NCBI RefSeq assembly: GCF_949987515.2
Contig: NC_082683.1
Coordinates: 103,651,918 to 103,715,917 of the forward strand
Reading direction: 5' to 3'
Source of the DNA: Delphinus delphis
Taxonomy: Eukaryota > Chordata > Mammalia > Artiodactyla > Delphinidae
Length of the DNA: 64,000 bases
The notes beneath the pieces were generated by a model. The model had not been told where the DNA came from and searched no databases. It saw only the letters and a program-made list of their open reading frames with translations. Positions within the stretch are counted from its first letter, which is position 1; each line of letters begins with the position of its first letter. The position numbers and the translations under genes are program-made. Below, in pieces: positions 40,011 to 53,845 of the stretch.

Positions 40011-41429
40011 TTTCTGTTCCCAGTAGATCTGCCATTTTAATAACTTCAAACCTCTTAAATGTGTTCACTTATTATTTGTTCCTATCTCTGAAGCATGAGT
40101 TTTCCATTTTTCATTTTGACAAGGGCCACCCCCAAAAATAAGGGTTTACAATTCTACTGAATAGATTATTAATTTGAGGCACTGTTTAAGAAATGTTTCA
40201 TATTAGGAATCTGGAAAAGGGAGGCAACTAGATAATAATTAAGTCTGTGTTCTTACTTGTGAGTTATTATAAACACATTTTGGGGAAAGAGCTGAGAAAT
40301 ATGTCTACACACCCAGGAATGGGAACCAAAAATGGAACTATTATATCTGGGAATTCTAATCTAAAGTACTAGCAAAGCGTTTTAAAAATGTGGTGAAACT
40401 AATTTGATCAGAAGATATAAAATTTGCATCTTATATCTGTTTTAACTGCATTTGGTTTATTACTCTCATATCTAATACCATAAAAGTCTTTCCACATTTA
40501 ATAATCTCCCAGAATTATCTCCCAATGGAAAAGCCCATTTTAATATTTAAATTAAAAGTTTTAGTTTTTACTGAGAGGAGTAAAGAGGAAAATTAATAAT
40601 TATTTGTATTTGTAAAATTGCAACGTATCACATAATCTTTAGGATTGTCCAAGTTCTTTATTGTATAGAATTGACTATTCTTTGAAGTAAGTGAGACATA
40701 AACAAGGACATAAAAAACTTCATTCTTTAAAGATGATTTTTGTTTCAGCAGACTATTGGGTTTTGTTTGTATAGTGACCCAATTTCTCTTTTCGGAATAA
40801 GTCACAGACAGGCACATAAACCACAGCCTATGTGTGGATAGAGGCCCATCTCCCGATAGGGAGGCATGACGATCACCCTTATGGAATGAGAACTACGCAG
40901 TGGAATATACAACTTTTAAGATGGTAGACTCTACTTTCAGATAAGTTGGATAAACAACCCCCTTGCCCAGTTAGTAGTTTTTTCTTTCTAATTTATCAAA
41001 ACTACAATGTCAAAGTCTGAAAATTTTACATCTCTCATAGTGCTCACATACCGTGTATCAGATTTAACCATAAGAGGGATGATCTTTGCATGTATGATAT
41101 ACTTAGACCCCTCTCATAGGTAACAGTTCAGTTGACTCTGGATGACCATTAATATTTTCCTTTGTGGTTTAGGTCAGGACTGAGTATACCTGCAAACGAA
41201 CAGGTCAGATTCTCTATGTGGACCATAAAGCACACACACAAATATTTGTGCATATTTAGTGAATTAATTTAAGTGCAGCCATGAATCTTAAAGCATGGAT
41301 TTTTTTCCAGTGTTTGAAATGTTTTCTCATAGATTTCCACCTTTAGGATCTTAAAGTTGTAATTAAGATATGTACAGGGTTTATCTTTGCTATTTCATAT
41401 GTATTGTACCAAGTAACTACAAATTTAGT

Positions 41430-41974
41430 ACATATGCTTTCAGTCTTCTCTCTCACTCCTATGCCTTTACTTGAGCTGTTCCCTTCTCAGAGAATGTGCC
41501 CTCTCCCACATTTGAAAGTCAAGACCTATCCATCCAAAAGGTGGACAGCTTTGAGCCCAGTGAAAGAGTACTGGGTTTGTGGTAAAGTGGAAAAATCTGA
41601 GGCTATGTGTTTAACTATGGTTAAATCCAAGTTCTTCAGTTTTCTAATTAGCAAGCTTCCTACCTTCTCTATGCCTCCATCTTCCCCTATGTAAGATGGG
41701 GATATATACATTTCCTTTTAGAACTGTGATATGGGTCAATCGGGATAACATGTTTAAAAGATCAGACTTGTCAGCTCCCCTTCCTTTCCAATGCCACCTT
41801 CTCCACAAAGCTCCTCTAGATCTCACCCCTCCCCAATCCACCCAGGCTAACAGTAACCTCATCTTCCTTTAAATGTCCAGAACACTCCAACTGTCCCTCA
41901 TAGACTTCCCTGACTATTTTCTGCATTGTGTTACTCAATTTAACAAACATTTATTGAATACCTACTATGTGTCA

Positions 41975-42005
<31 letters not shown>

Positions 42006-42130
42006 TTCTTTTTCTTCCTAACTAGTCCTTAAGCTTCTTGAGGTTAAAGTCTTTATAATATTCATACTCCCCTCCCTCCATTGTCTAGATAGTGTTTGAC
42101 ACCTAGTGCTTGAACAAGAATGTACTGGTT
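41430..42130 (+). mobile_element. L2 LINE fragment with nested MIR
   Basis: L2-like blocks (ttacttgagctgttcccttc, atgccaccttctccacaaag, ttaagcttcttgaggttaaa) are split by a MIR-like segment at about 41550-41755 (gaaagagtactgggtttgtg, catcttcccctatgtaagat). The edges are approximate. The L2 and MIR are both old. Confidence 0.6.
41976..42006. repeat. (AT)n microsatellite
   Basis: About 14 AT units follow the common repeat tail tactatgtgtcaggc. Confidence 0.93.
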
Positions 42131-42291
42131 AATTGTTTGGTATTTGGTAAAACTGGTCACTAATAATTCAGGCAACATCTGTATATCCATTCTCATGTGC
42201 GTACACTTGTTCAAATAGGATTGCATGGTGAAAATTATGCTTATAAGTAATGCCAGTATATGGGATCATAATCATATTCATCCTCATTAAA

Positions 42292-42334
42292 TGCTACTAC
42301 TATACCTAATACTACACTACTACTACTACTATAA
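42292..42334. repeat. (CTA)n-rich simple repeat
   Basis: An interrupted CTA/TAC trinucleotide run. Confidence 0.8.
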
Positions 42335-42946
42335 GAAAAATAAAGTGATAGCTAACATCCCTAAGACTATAGGCAAAGGGGAAACTTCTCTTCCCATTCC
42401 CACATAGGTCCTTGGAGTAGTTCCTGCTAGAGCAAAACTTGTTTCCAAAAAGAGAAGGTGAAGGAACACATGGGTAGTTTTGTCTCTGTGGAATCACATT
42501 AGCACAAATCTAAGCAGGTTTTCAAAGAACTGTGGTTTATAAATAAATATTCTCTCATATATACAATATCATGGCTAGATGAAATTCTAAAGTTTCAGGG
42601 GAAATTACACAATTTCAAAACGAGGCTGTGTGTACACAGGACCAAGCCATCCAAATGAAAGCTTGAGCAAATCATTGTGGAATGTGGTCTTTGCTAGCCC
42701 AGACGTTTCAAGTCGTTATTGGAAATATGTAATGAGGTTCTGACACTCTTTTACTACTCATGGATCAACTGCGCTAGAATGAAGTTTCACTCGAATTCTC
42801 TGCTCCTAATCGACCGCAGGCTGGGAAACCAGAAAGTCAAATTGGTTAGAACTGTGTTTAAAGTAAGAACGACGAGGCTCTGATCTAAGGCCAACGAGAG
42901 TATCCCACAAATAGTAGTCAATGTAAGTGCGTGGCCTTTAAAATAT

Positions 42947-43522
42947 CTATTTTGAGTTCTCCTTCCTCCAAAATGGAGATCGAAAAGGAAACAGAACTCT
43001 ATGAATTTCCCATGTAACGTAAGTAATTTTGTTGGATTCTCTTTTCTTTCCCCGTTGCAGAGTTTCCTTTGAGAAGGAAAACATAAGACTTCCTAAACAG
43101 GCTCCCGAGGAATTCACCTGTGGCCACAGACCGTGCAAGATTTTAAGCAGAAATAGAGTCAAGAGCCGGCTGTCTGCATGCCTGGAAAGTCCAGAGGTCC
43201 CCAGAGAGTTTGGCTTGTGGGTCTCTTTCACGGCCACACTCCTAACTGCCTTGGAGCTCTCAGTAGGCACTGCCTGTAACTTTTCACTTCTCTTGGGAAG
43301 AGGGACCAAAACGGGTCCTAAGTGTGGAGGGACTGAGGTTGGATATGTGCCCTTCTGGTCCAGATGTGCATTCTGGCCATGGCTGATGTCGCCCAGGAAC
43401 CCAAATTTGTTTTCTGTTTTTGATCCATTCTTGCTACAGTGATTGACATTAATGCACGTCTGGTGCACCCCAGGTCCATCTCTGTGGTGCTCCTGCTGCC
43501 TTCCCTTTTCTTCTGGAACCAT
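42947..43522 (-). other. 191-codon open frame, unrecognised, SPAG17 sense strand
   Basis: The longest ATG-started frame in the window, starting MVPEEKGRQQEHHRDGPG. It is in intron 3 on the gene strand, outside recognised repeats, in a locally GC-richer stretch. I recognise no domain, signal peptide or membrane segment. A 137-codon frame lies opposite on the plus strand (43029-43442), just after an acceptor-like tract (ctttccccgttgcag at about 43060). Antisense frame pairs like this are common in GC-rich DNA. Chance expectation for this length over six frames is of order one. Confidence 0.15.
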
Positions 43523-44943
43523 TCAGAAAAGGGTATGTGAGCGGGTGTGGGAGGCTTATTGCCCAAATGCTCCACTGGAAGAATGCAGGGGAGCCAGATG
43601 TGAAATGGACCTCCCCTGAGTGAAGGCTATGAGGAGTCATAGCACACATTGGAGAGGAATGGTTTTCTAACCGAACTCTAGATTTGTAACATCGGGCTAT
43701 CCCACATCCAAGCCAAAATGCCTGTCCACATCAGACGTCAAAACTGGCCCGTTATCATCTCTGATTTTCACTGAGCATCTTTGAAGAAGAAAGAGTCCTT
43801 TGGAGGCGGGGGCTAATTGATCCCAGGCCTGAGAATTGGACATGGATTTCTATGGCTACTTCAGAAGAAAACTTCCAATATTTTAAATCCAGGTACCACA
43901 TAATGTTTCAACTGGGGCATGCACATGCAGGACATCATAACAAAAGCTAGAAGGCTCATTATTTGACTTCATCAGCGCAGAATGAGTTTTTTGCCATGAT
44001 AGCGAGAGTAGTGTAGCAAGAGTTAATGCTAAAAATCCACAGTATTGGCAATTGTAAATAAGTCCAATGGAACCTGTTCAGATAGTACTCAGGCAACACT
44101 ACAGAGTCCATCATGAAATCACCCAAGAACCGAGACACATAAAAACTTTATTAGTTACCACTGAAATAAAGTACAAACAAGTTCGTCTTGAAAGATCCCC
44201 AAATCTTTATGCTTTCGGTCTGCAGAGTCATAAAATAGTACCTGACAAATTTTAAGTGATATTCTAATTAATCACTGGATTTTTATAGTTCCTTGTAAGC
44301 TGTAAGTTGGATATTAACAAGACAGGGTAAGAGGAAAGCCCCTGTACTGAGCCTGTGTTCTAAGTCCTTTGCACAAACCCACTGGTCAGCCAGGCCAGAC
44401 TTTTGCATCTGCTAGAAACAGAATGGACCATTAATCTGAAGATTATCCTTACTTTCACAATGATTAAAGTAGCATGTAAAATGGACACAAAGTTCACAAA
44501 TGGATGGAAAATTATTCCAGTTGTTTCTCTGTCATGTGCAGGAAGCACCTTCTGGGGCATTTTTACATTGTTTCTTTGGTAAAACTAACACTTTGTAATA
44601 CACTGATAACACAACCCCCTTTAATACCATCACATACTCAGTAATTACCATGAAAAAGTATGGTCCAACACTTTCATATACACACATTTCTGATTTATAT
44701 TCTTCAACTGGATACAGTGACAGTGTAGACAATCTGGGACAATTTTGGTCCTAAAGGGGGATTTTGTTAAAAGGGAAGCAGATTTTTCACACGCCCACCA
44801 TCAGGAACAAACAGCTCCAACAATGAGTGGGAATTTGCTTTCAAAGAATGAATTAAATTTTTTTAAAAGTGACTATAAAATTATTACTTCAATTCTTGTT
44901 TTCTAAAAGTTACAAAAATCTCTTCATCAATACGTTCACCTAC

Positions 44944-45027
44944 CTCACAATATAAGGGAGCACTACCGCTTAGAGATTTCTTTGCCTTTTTAGATGTACT
45001 TCCAAAAAGTGCACTTGTTCCATTGAT
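44944..45027 (-). CDS. SPAG17: SPAG17 coding exon, probably exon 3
   Basis: This is an 84-bp exon of 28 codons in phase 0-0, too short for an ordinary ORF list. The acceptor reads ttttcttacag|ATC and the donor GAG|gtaggt. The translation runs from INGTSALFGSTSKKAKK to SAPLYCE, which lines up with the human stretch that begins INEINTLVG and ends APLYYE. From memory the human segment is one residue longer, so there may be a one-codon deletion here, and Tyr-Cys replaces Tyr-Tyr near the end. It is a basic linker (SKKAKK) between two better-conserved N-terminal segments and is the most diverged of the five exons. It lies only 605 bp from the preceding exon, and the reading frame joins cleanly on both sides. 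Confidence 0.9.
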
Positions 45028-45794
<767 letters not shown>

Positions 45795-46159
45795 TTAGAT
45801 TCTAAGTACTCCTGGCTAGGTAATTTTGTATCAAAGGCTTCCATTGAAGAGCAGGATAATTGTCCTATAAACCTTACCTTTAAAGACAGAGTTGACCTTA
45901 CAGTGTATGTGGGTTTCTGATTCAAGCAGCCGCAAGGCGGCAGTATTGTGACAAATTTCATGCAACTTGCCCAAAAAGCATTTTTCTTGAGAAACAAGGC
46001 CTTTTATTTTAAGGAAGACAATTTAAAAAAATAAAAAAATAAAAATGACACATTTTCATTAGAATGCTGTGCAAGAATAATTTGGTGTTGGAAAGTAATA
46101 GTTCATTCATATGTTACAAATGTACATGAAGATACAATCTCCAAGGCAGAAATCTTTGT

Positions 46160-46250
46160 TTTGCTTCCTGATACATCTTAAGACTCTAAATACTGCTAGG
46201 ACCATAGTAGAGGCTTGATAAATATTTGTTGATTGTTGGGTGATATTGAA
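46160..46250 (+). repeat. L2 3' tail fragment
   Basis: It shows accatagtagaggcttgataa followed by atatttgttgattg, the usual L2 tail. Confidence 0.5.
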
Positions 46251-47799
46251 CGAGTTGCAAAATGGGCTTTTTTATAGGAGGTAAAATTCAATCCCAGAGT
46301 TTTTGTAAAGGACAGAACTAGAACACATCTTTTCCTCCTAATGTAACACAAAATTCTCATTGCTAATTCACATATGGGTTCTTTCCACTGTCAAGAAATA
46401 GACTGCAATATTAAACTTGGACATGAAATTCTTTGTCGAATAGTGTAAAGAAATAAGTTACTAAAAAACAATATTCTTATTCAGTAATCCCCTTCCCTCT
46501 ATTATAATTTCTGTTGGGAAGAGGCAATTCTCTGGAGGAGATTAAGAATGGAATTTACCGACTTTCCCATTGTGTGGTGCTGAGGAAGGCCAAACTCATG
46601 CAAATCAGGTCTAATGCTTTTGAACACTCACCACCTTATGGGAAGATGGACCAAGCAAACATGATACAGACAACAGGAAAGAGAGATAATAATAAGGGAG
46701 GGCACTCTGGCCCTGTGACCTCTTTAGACCTTAGTTTCTCCATTTATAAAATAAAGGGGTTGCACAGGGCAATATGTAACCTTCCCTCTAGTTCCACTCC
46801 AGAGATCTGATACAAATACAGTAAAACTCCCCCTTGGTCAATTCCAAAACAATGTCTAAGAAGATTTGGAAAGACTTTACACAAATTTAATGAAATGCAT
46901 AATTTTACATGGTTCTCTCTGGTTTCTGTCCAATTCATAGTCAGGGTAGTGACAGAACTAGAGTATAGATGGGAGGAAAGACCTTAGTACAAATTCTTCC
47001 TTACCATCAAAGGTAAGGAGGAATTTGCCCTTAAACTTAAGAATTTGTTCTTAAACTTCTCTTACTTCTCTCCATGGAAACTCACTAACCCTAACTACGT
47101 AACAAAACCCACACAATTTTCAATGCTATCACCAAAACAAAAAACACACATAAAAGCATAAAAAATGTCTATTTAATCTACAAAGTACGTATTTGCGTTT
47201 GTACACGTGTACATGCATGCATGTAGGTGTGGCTCTGTGTTTCCCTCTGTTATACTGAGTTTAAAATCTTTTTTTGTTTGTTTACTAATTCACCATAGGA
47301 AGATTGAGCATCTGTTTTGCAAATAGCCTGATTCTGAAAAGCAAGTATGATATTTGTAACACAGTCTTCTGAAAAAGAATTCCATGATCACAAAATGACC
47401 TTTCCCCACACTGGATGCCTTTCTTTTCTCTTGTCTGCTCCCTCAGTCAAAACTGCAATTACAATCATCATTAAAGAACAGAAATCTTTCATTCCATAAT
47501 AAAGCAGACGTGGTTCCTGAACAGGCAATACCTTGAAGTCCCTGTCAGTTACAGTTTTCACCACTGAAGATTTTAATGACCACCTCTACCCCCTTATCCC
47601 ACTCCCTCTTGCAAATTTCCTTGCCAATATTCAAAACTAATAGTGACAAGCAATGGCTGCCTCTCAGCTCTTTGGGGGACAATTCAGAAAGAGGGCATCG
47701 TAATCCACCATCCACCCATTAGTATCTGGTATCCAAGATGGGTGTTAACTATTTCAGTCCAGAAAAAAGGGGTCGGGGGAGGAGGAGGTAGGAACTAAC

Positions 47800-47950
47800 A
47801 ATTATTGAAATCTGCCATGTGCCAGGCATATGTTATCTCATTGAATCCCTAAGTAATCCATTTAAATAGGGGCACTAATACTTTATAGATGGAAAAACAG
47901 AGGCCCAATGAAGTTAAACACCTTGTTCAAGGTCATTTTGGCAGAACTTC
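47800..47950 (-). repeat. MIR SINE fragment
   Basis: Antisense MIR: ctgccatgtgccaggcatat, ttatctcattgaatccctaa, ttatagatggaaaaacagag and accttgttcaaggtca. Confidence 0.72.
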
Positions 47951-48175
47951 ATGGAGACCACATACATGGCTCACAATTTGGTGATCATTTCAGAATAGTT
48001 TTGAGAGCAAGCCTTTAGGGTCAGAATGCCTTTCCATAATCCTTAAATTGCACCTAATGGCTACTTTGGCTACAGTAAACCTAATAGAAGAAGATTTAGA
48101 TCACATGTTAAAGTGTACAGAACCTTCAAAAACAGATGAATGTATTAAAACCTTACAATCTCTAAGATTACTTTT

Positions 48176-48389
48176 TTTTTTTTTTTTTTTTTTTTGCGCG
48201 GTACGCAGGTCTCTCACTGTTGCGGCCTCTCCCGTTGCGGAGCATAGGCTTCGGACTCGCAGGCCTAGCGGCCATGGCTCAGGGGCCCAGCCGCTCCGCG
48301 GCATGTGGGATCCTCCCGGACCGGGGCACGAACCCGTGTCCCCTGCATCTGCAGGCGGACTCTCAACCACTGCGCCACCAGGGAAGCCC
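48176..48389 (-). mobile_element. CHR-type SINE
   Basis: Full length on the minus strand: ggcttccctggtggcgcagt, the B box gggttcgtgccccgg, cccacatgccgcggagcggc and a long A-tail (T-run 48172-48195). A perfect duplication CTAAGATTACTTTT occurs at 48162-48175 and again from 48390. Low divergence marks it as one of the younger copies. Frames of 130 and 186 codons that run across it owe their length to the SINE. Confidence 0.96.
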
Positions 48390-49887
48390 CTAAGATTACT
48401 TTTTATCAATAGTCGTTTTACAAAGGCTAAAAGAGTTTGAGGGAATTTCCCAAGGTGGTCTCTCTCTTCAAGCCCGTTGCTCTTGCTACTTTGCACTCTA
48501 GGAGTGTATCTTAACATAAGATCAGTTCCTCTGATTCTTGGCACTGTATTGAAACTTATGGGCTCCCTGAGATCACCTTGAGACAGTCTGCCTGCATTAG
48601 AGCAGGTCCAGATTTGTTCATGTTCAGAGCTCTCTACAAGGCCCATTGGGAGATGGGCCATGTCTCCCCATTGGAAGGGGTCTCAAGAGTCCAGCCCACT
48701 TTCCTATCTGTACTCTCTAGCCCACCAAACTCCTGCTCCAATAGTTAGATCTATTTGGCAAAATAGGACCCATGGAGGACTCTGTTGGAGCCATGGATTA
48801 GTGTTTAATCACATTGCCAGAACCCAGGGAAGCATGAAATGGACTGATCAGACAGTAATAAAGCAAAGATTGCTTGCAGGGAAGGATGCGCTCACTGGCA
48901 TGTTGCACTAGGGGGCAGCGAGATGCCAGGAAATGCACAATATTCTCATAACGGAGAGCAAAGTCACTTCTCTGTGTCTAACTGGGGAGACTCGTTAAGT
49001 AAATGACACTCTGCAAATACAACTTTTGAGCTTTTTCTTAGTATTTCAGGATAAGGGTAGATTCCAAGTCTCTCCTAACTGGCAGCAGTTTTAGAAATAG
49101 GAAATTATTTTGGAAAACATTCAACCCAATTTAAATTTGGCAAAATACTATTAAAATACACCCTTCCACCCATATTCCACCCCAACATGCAGCTAAACAC
49201 AGCCCTTAAATTTCAGTTCACAGGGCAGCAAGAGAAATAAGTACAGAGAAAACAAATGTTGACCAGAGGGGAGAAATGAAAGCATATGGCACAGAACCTG
49301 ATTCATCACACTCGCGAGCCCTGCAGGGCTCCTACCTGTGTGTGAATTTGTTTAAGACAGTTCAAGAAGCTTGGGTGTAATTAGTAGCATAAGCCTAGAG
49401 AAAGAAAACATTAATCATTTCAGGAAAACTACACACTAGATGTATCAGTGAAGGAAGAGGGTTTTAGTCGGGCACACCTCAAACACCTTAGGAAATAAAA
49501 TCAGCTTTCTATTGCCTGGAGACATCAACTGTACATGGTTATTGCTGAGTCTTGCCCTCTAGCAGTTATTGATAAACTCATTCAAAGGATGGAATGAAGT
49601 CGTGTATGGACACAATCCATTACCTTTTATTTACTTTATCAGCCTCACCTAATTTGAAGCCTGGCAGGAGGGCGTCCTAACCTAAACACTTAGACCCTAG
49701 ACTTCTATGGCAAGAAAGTACTCTCGTAAATGCAGAGAATCTGGCTGGCTCACGCGAGCCCACTGTCCCAGAGACACAGGGTAGATCCAGAACTATTTTT
49801 CTTTCATATACTGCAAATTCTCCAAATTTTACTTAGGGTTCCTATATTCTAAGAGAATTACCAAAACCCTCTCAAAAATAAGTGAAA

Positions 49888-50058
49888 CACTGCACAGGGA
49901 ACTTTATTCAATATCCTGTGATTAAACCATAATGGAGAAGAATATGAAAAAGAATGTATATAGATGTATAACTGAATCACTTTGCTGTACAGCAGAAATT
50001 ATAATAACGCAACATTGTAACTCAAAAATACTTCAGTAAAATAAATTGACAAAAAAGC
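49888..50058 (+). mobile_element. L1 LINE, extreme 3' end
   Basis: It shows tattcaatatcctgtgatta, aaccataatggagaagaata, actgaatcactttgctgtac and a cttcagtaaaataaa end. AAGTGAAA flanks it (about 49880-49887 and 50059-50066). Confidence 0.85.
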
Positions 50059-52214
50059 AAGTGAAAAGGAGCTTTTGGATGATGAGAGTGAGATTGCTTC
50101 CTTCTATTAGCACAAATAATCAGCTGATACAGGGGAAGACAAGGGCAGACACGTATGTCTGCTCTCTTCTGCTGCCTTTGCTAGTGTGTCAGGGGATCTG
50201 TTGCCCTGGATGATCAGAGGTGAGATTCCCACAGTCATCCACCCTGAACTGATCAGAGCCTATGGAGCTCTATGACACGAAAGCCCCAAATAAAATCAAT
50301 GCAACATTGAAAAAGTCAGGTTCTGTCAAGAGTTATTTAATACCGTGCAGATATGCAAAGCTGTGCTTTGTCAATACTCTGCTGAAAGGATAACCTTTTT
50401 GTTAAGTAGATTTACTGCCAAATGGACAGGGATTTGTGAATGTCTTTCTCATACCGGGTTTTCCCTTCAAAAGGAGTCTTGGATCTCCATCAGCAAAGGA
50501 GTGTTAGTATGGGCTGTTGGCCAGCAGAAGAAATATTTTTATTACATTGAACTGGCTGCTCTAATCGTTATTTGTTAAAAAGGGATTCTAACTGTAAAAT
50601 GAGTCGGAAATATGTTTAAAAAATGGGTACACATTACGTAACAAACAAGAACAATATAAAGGACCAGGATATGCAGTTTGACTGTCTTTACTAAATAAGT
50701 TCTCATTATAGACTCTCCTTTAATTATAGGTTCCTCACAATTCATTATAAAGACTATTCTTTGACATATCATCATCATGCTGTTATAAGTGCTCCTTACT
50801 TAGGAATTAGTTCACATGGCTGTCACATTTTCTCAACGAGATTATAAGCTCTTTAGGTTGGAAAAATTGTTTTATGTGTTTTGCAGCTCATAGTGTCCAA
50901 TAGTGAATGGAAAACAGAGCAAGGCTCTCTGTGTACATATCTGTTGTTCAACAGAGAAGATGCTTAGAATGACAATTTTGACCCTGGGAATCATAAAGCA
51001 CTAGAATGTCAGGAAACTGAGCAGGGCATACATAGCCTTGAAGTCCTTCCGGAGGAAAACAGACTGTATCTGATCTAACATTGTTCATATCAGGGTCATT
51101 AACAAGGGTGTGAGGAGTTAGACCCTGCTAAGACATTCCTCTGCTAAAACATGTTTCCTGGGAGTGACTCAGACTAGCAACCAGACTGGCAACCAGGGGA
51201 ATGAGGCAGCTCTTCCTGACAGTAGGGAAAAGCCAAGGACTCACATACACACATGTGTGGATTATAAAACCATTCCTCCCATCTCTTTCCTTCTTCCTCC
51301 TTTCGCCTATCTCCCATCAAGAGATGATGTCCTGCTCCCTCTTCCCTTCCACCTACTGCCTCTGGGCTGCAAATTCTGATTCCTTTCTCTTTCAAGACCC
51401 CTTTGATATTCTTAGAGCTTGATTCTATGGTGGAAGGTATCAGGGTAGGGTGGGGAGAGAAGGAGCCACACATAAAATGAACCCTCTAGGTCCAGAATCT
51501 GAACCTGACCCTTGTCCCCTGCAGCAACACTACCACCGGGGTCTGTCTACCCTAATCTTCTGACCTCGCCCAAGGGTGTGCTGGATCTGATTGCCCACAG
51601 CTCTTCCTGACCCTGTTCAGTGGGGCTGTGTTGGTAACCTGAAACTTGCTGTGGTGGGAGCATTTAAACTAAGGCAATGGCAAATGCTACCAATAAGAGC
51701 TTTCCTCCTGGAGAGCAGGTGATTAAACATTTGCCAGCACATTGAGGGCCCCCATCCCAGGAAGGCCTGTTGGTCTAAGGCCGACTTAGAGATGAATTTG
51801 ATTTAAAACGCCAAGGCTGTCTCTGAGAAAATACTGAGGGCAAAGCAGATTCTCTCCATCTATTGCCCCTCCCAACCCCAATACACATTGTGCAGCAGTG
51901 TGCTGCTATGTGAATTCATAATTAAGTGTCTGCTGATGCTGTTTCAGGTGTGGCCCAGCCTTAAGCACTATCCTTCAAAATGGGCTCTATAAAAACAGGT
52001 GACAAGGTAAGGACAGAGAGGCCACTGTGGGAAGAGCAGGACCAAGCTACTCCAATGTTCTCCTTGCCTCTTGGCCGTCTCAGGGGTCTACTTCCACACG
52101 CTGGTTCTGAGCACTGGGGTCATTGCCATGGGAGGGCCCCAGCACCCCTTGCCCATAGGTGACGAGGCGCCCTCATATTTTGGTGGCCCCTTGGAGAAGG
52201 GGTGGTGGCCCACA

Positions 52215-52445
52215 CGTCATTGTGGCATAGTAATTAAGAGCCTGGACTCAGGAGACAGAATGCCTGCTTTTGAATCTCAGCAAACCAGCTGTGTGTCCTT
52301 GGGCAAGTTACTTAACTTCTCTGTGCTTCATGTATAAATGAGGGTAACTACAGTACCTACCTTTTGGGATTGTTGTGAAGATTGAATGAGACAATCTATA
52401 GAGAATCTTTCTGAGCACAGCACTTAGCAACAATCATAGCCATCA
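52215..52445 (+). repeat. MIR SINE, nearly full length
   Basis: It shows gtggcatagtaattaagagc, ctggactcaggagacagaat, the core gtccttgggcaagttactta, ttctctgtgcttcatgtata, gggattgttgtgaagattga and a agcacttagcaacaatcat end. It is one of the better-preserved MIRs here. Confidence 0.88.
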
Positions 52446-53845
52446 TGATGGATATTATTTTGGGGGCTTCTCCTTGGGTTAGTCATTAGAACAAACATGG
52501 TTGTTCCATACATGCTGTTTCAAGTGTGGAAAGCTTAGGGGTGAATGCAGAAAAAAAAAATCAAACAGAGTATCAACAGCTGCCTCATAAGTGACAGTCA
52601 ACTTATAAAATAATTTTCTCATTGATAACAATAAACTTGTTAACTAATATATTTTTAAAATATTTTAGGTCTTTGGAAGAGAGGCCAAAAATCATGAACA
52701 CAGGATATTTAAAATTCTCCAGGTATAGAATTCTCAGAGCTGTGGGAGAGGATGTGAGAGCGAGGCAGGAGGGTACTTTAAATCCTTTTGCACCTGGTGC
52801 AGGTTTGTCAGCGATGTCAACCTATCATCAACTGTGAAAAGACATTGATTAGAGTTAAATAAGGAGTACAGAGGCTGACTAAGGAGATGATGAGTTCTGA
52901 GGTAGCCACACAGAGGACCAGCTACCAGGCTGATTTTCATTAGAGATGGGGGCCTGCTTACTTGGTTTTAAACAAATAAGAACTTGGCTTTGAAATATAT
53001 CAGGTAGGGCTAGTTCTTAAAAACAAAAGCAAAGTGACTGAAGTTTATTCTTGATAGAGAACCTTAGTGCATCCCTCTCTCCAGATAAGATGGGCTCCCT
53101 GACCTGCGGCTATATCCTGGCTTCCCTGGGCCCTTACAGGTGAATTTCTAGAATTCACCATCCCCTTCTCCTGGGTAGAATACAATTTATCCACATCACC
53201 TCCTATTCAACTCAGGGCCTTAATAGTTGATTCTGGTAACTGGATGAATAAATATACCTCAAGGCTTTAGTGAAATTTAGTATTTAAAAAAATACTTTAA
53301 AAATTATTTTTTAAATTAAAAAGTATATTTTTCTTTCCAAACTATCTTCATTTTCAAAAAAGGAATCCCAGTGACTCCTGGACTAACTCAAAGGGATGCC
53401 CTGCTAAGGAGACTATTTTAGGCAGTGGGCTGGGCCAGTGTAAAAGGTTCCCTTAGAATCATACCACCTGGATAACTTCCTACTTTGCCCATGTGCCTGG
53501 CATATAGTAGCATTCAATAAATGTTTCTGGAACTTAGTAGCCAAAACCACACACTACAGAGAATTTTTACACATGCTTAGTATGAGAATGCCAACTAAGT
53601 ATGTGGCATTTTATCGGCTACACTCAGCACTTTGGAAGGAACCATGTCTCTGAATCATTGAGCATTTGAATGAAAGGAAGAGCATATCCTCTGGACGTTC
53701 AGACAACACTGTAATGTCTTATATTCACTGATGAGAACTCAGAAGCCTGGAAGCATCTTTACTGTGTACGCACACACTACCTGTCTGGTGTTCCTTGTCT
53801 TCATGAATATTAAACGTCATCACTAGTTAAAATTACTGAAGTTCT

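Larger units (their letters stand above)
16637..44943 (-). other. SPAG17: SPAG17 intron 3-4 (28.3 kb)
   Basis: This is the largest complete intron in the window, bounded by donor GAG|gtaggt at 44944/44943 and acceptor tcctag|GTT at 16637/16636. It contains a repeat-poor block (about 17.1-19.0 kb), microsatellites at 19.4, 20.4, 22.0, 23.2-23.8 and 34.4 kb, SINEs at 22.2 and 25.7 kb, MER5A in MIR at 24.1 kb, L2 at 29.6, 31.6, 36.4 and 41.4 kb, L1M at 21 and 31 kb, L1 at 37.3 kb and CR1/L3 at 39.6 kb. Two ATG-started frames of 180 and 191 codons on the gene strand are listed separately. In 14-16 kb, 32.2-33.5 kb, 34.5-35.7 kb, 40.0-41.4 kb and 43.6-44.9 kb I recognise nothing. Confidence 0.85.

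Noticed and set aside
47505..47535. Minus-strand Gln-Glu-Pro codons considered as part of the missing SPAG17 first exon
   Set aside because: The residues around it (Arg-Leu-Leu-Tyr) do not fit the expected Trp-Glu-Pro-Ser-Leu-Ile, and there is no donor in phase.
48048..48661. Frames of 130 (plus) and 186 (minus) codons
   Set aside because: Their length depends on the SINE at 48176-48389, including a lysine run translated from the A-tail.
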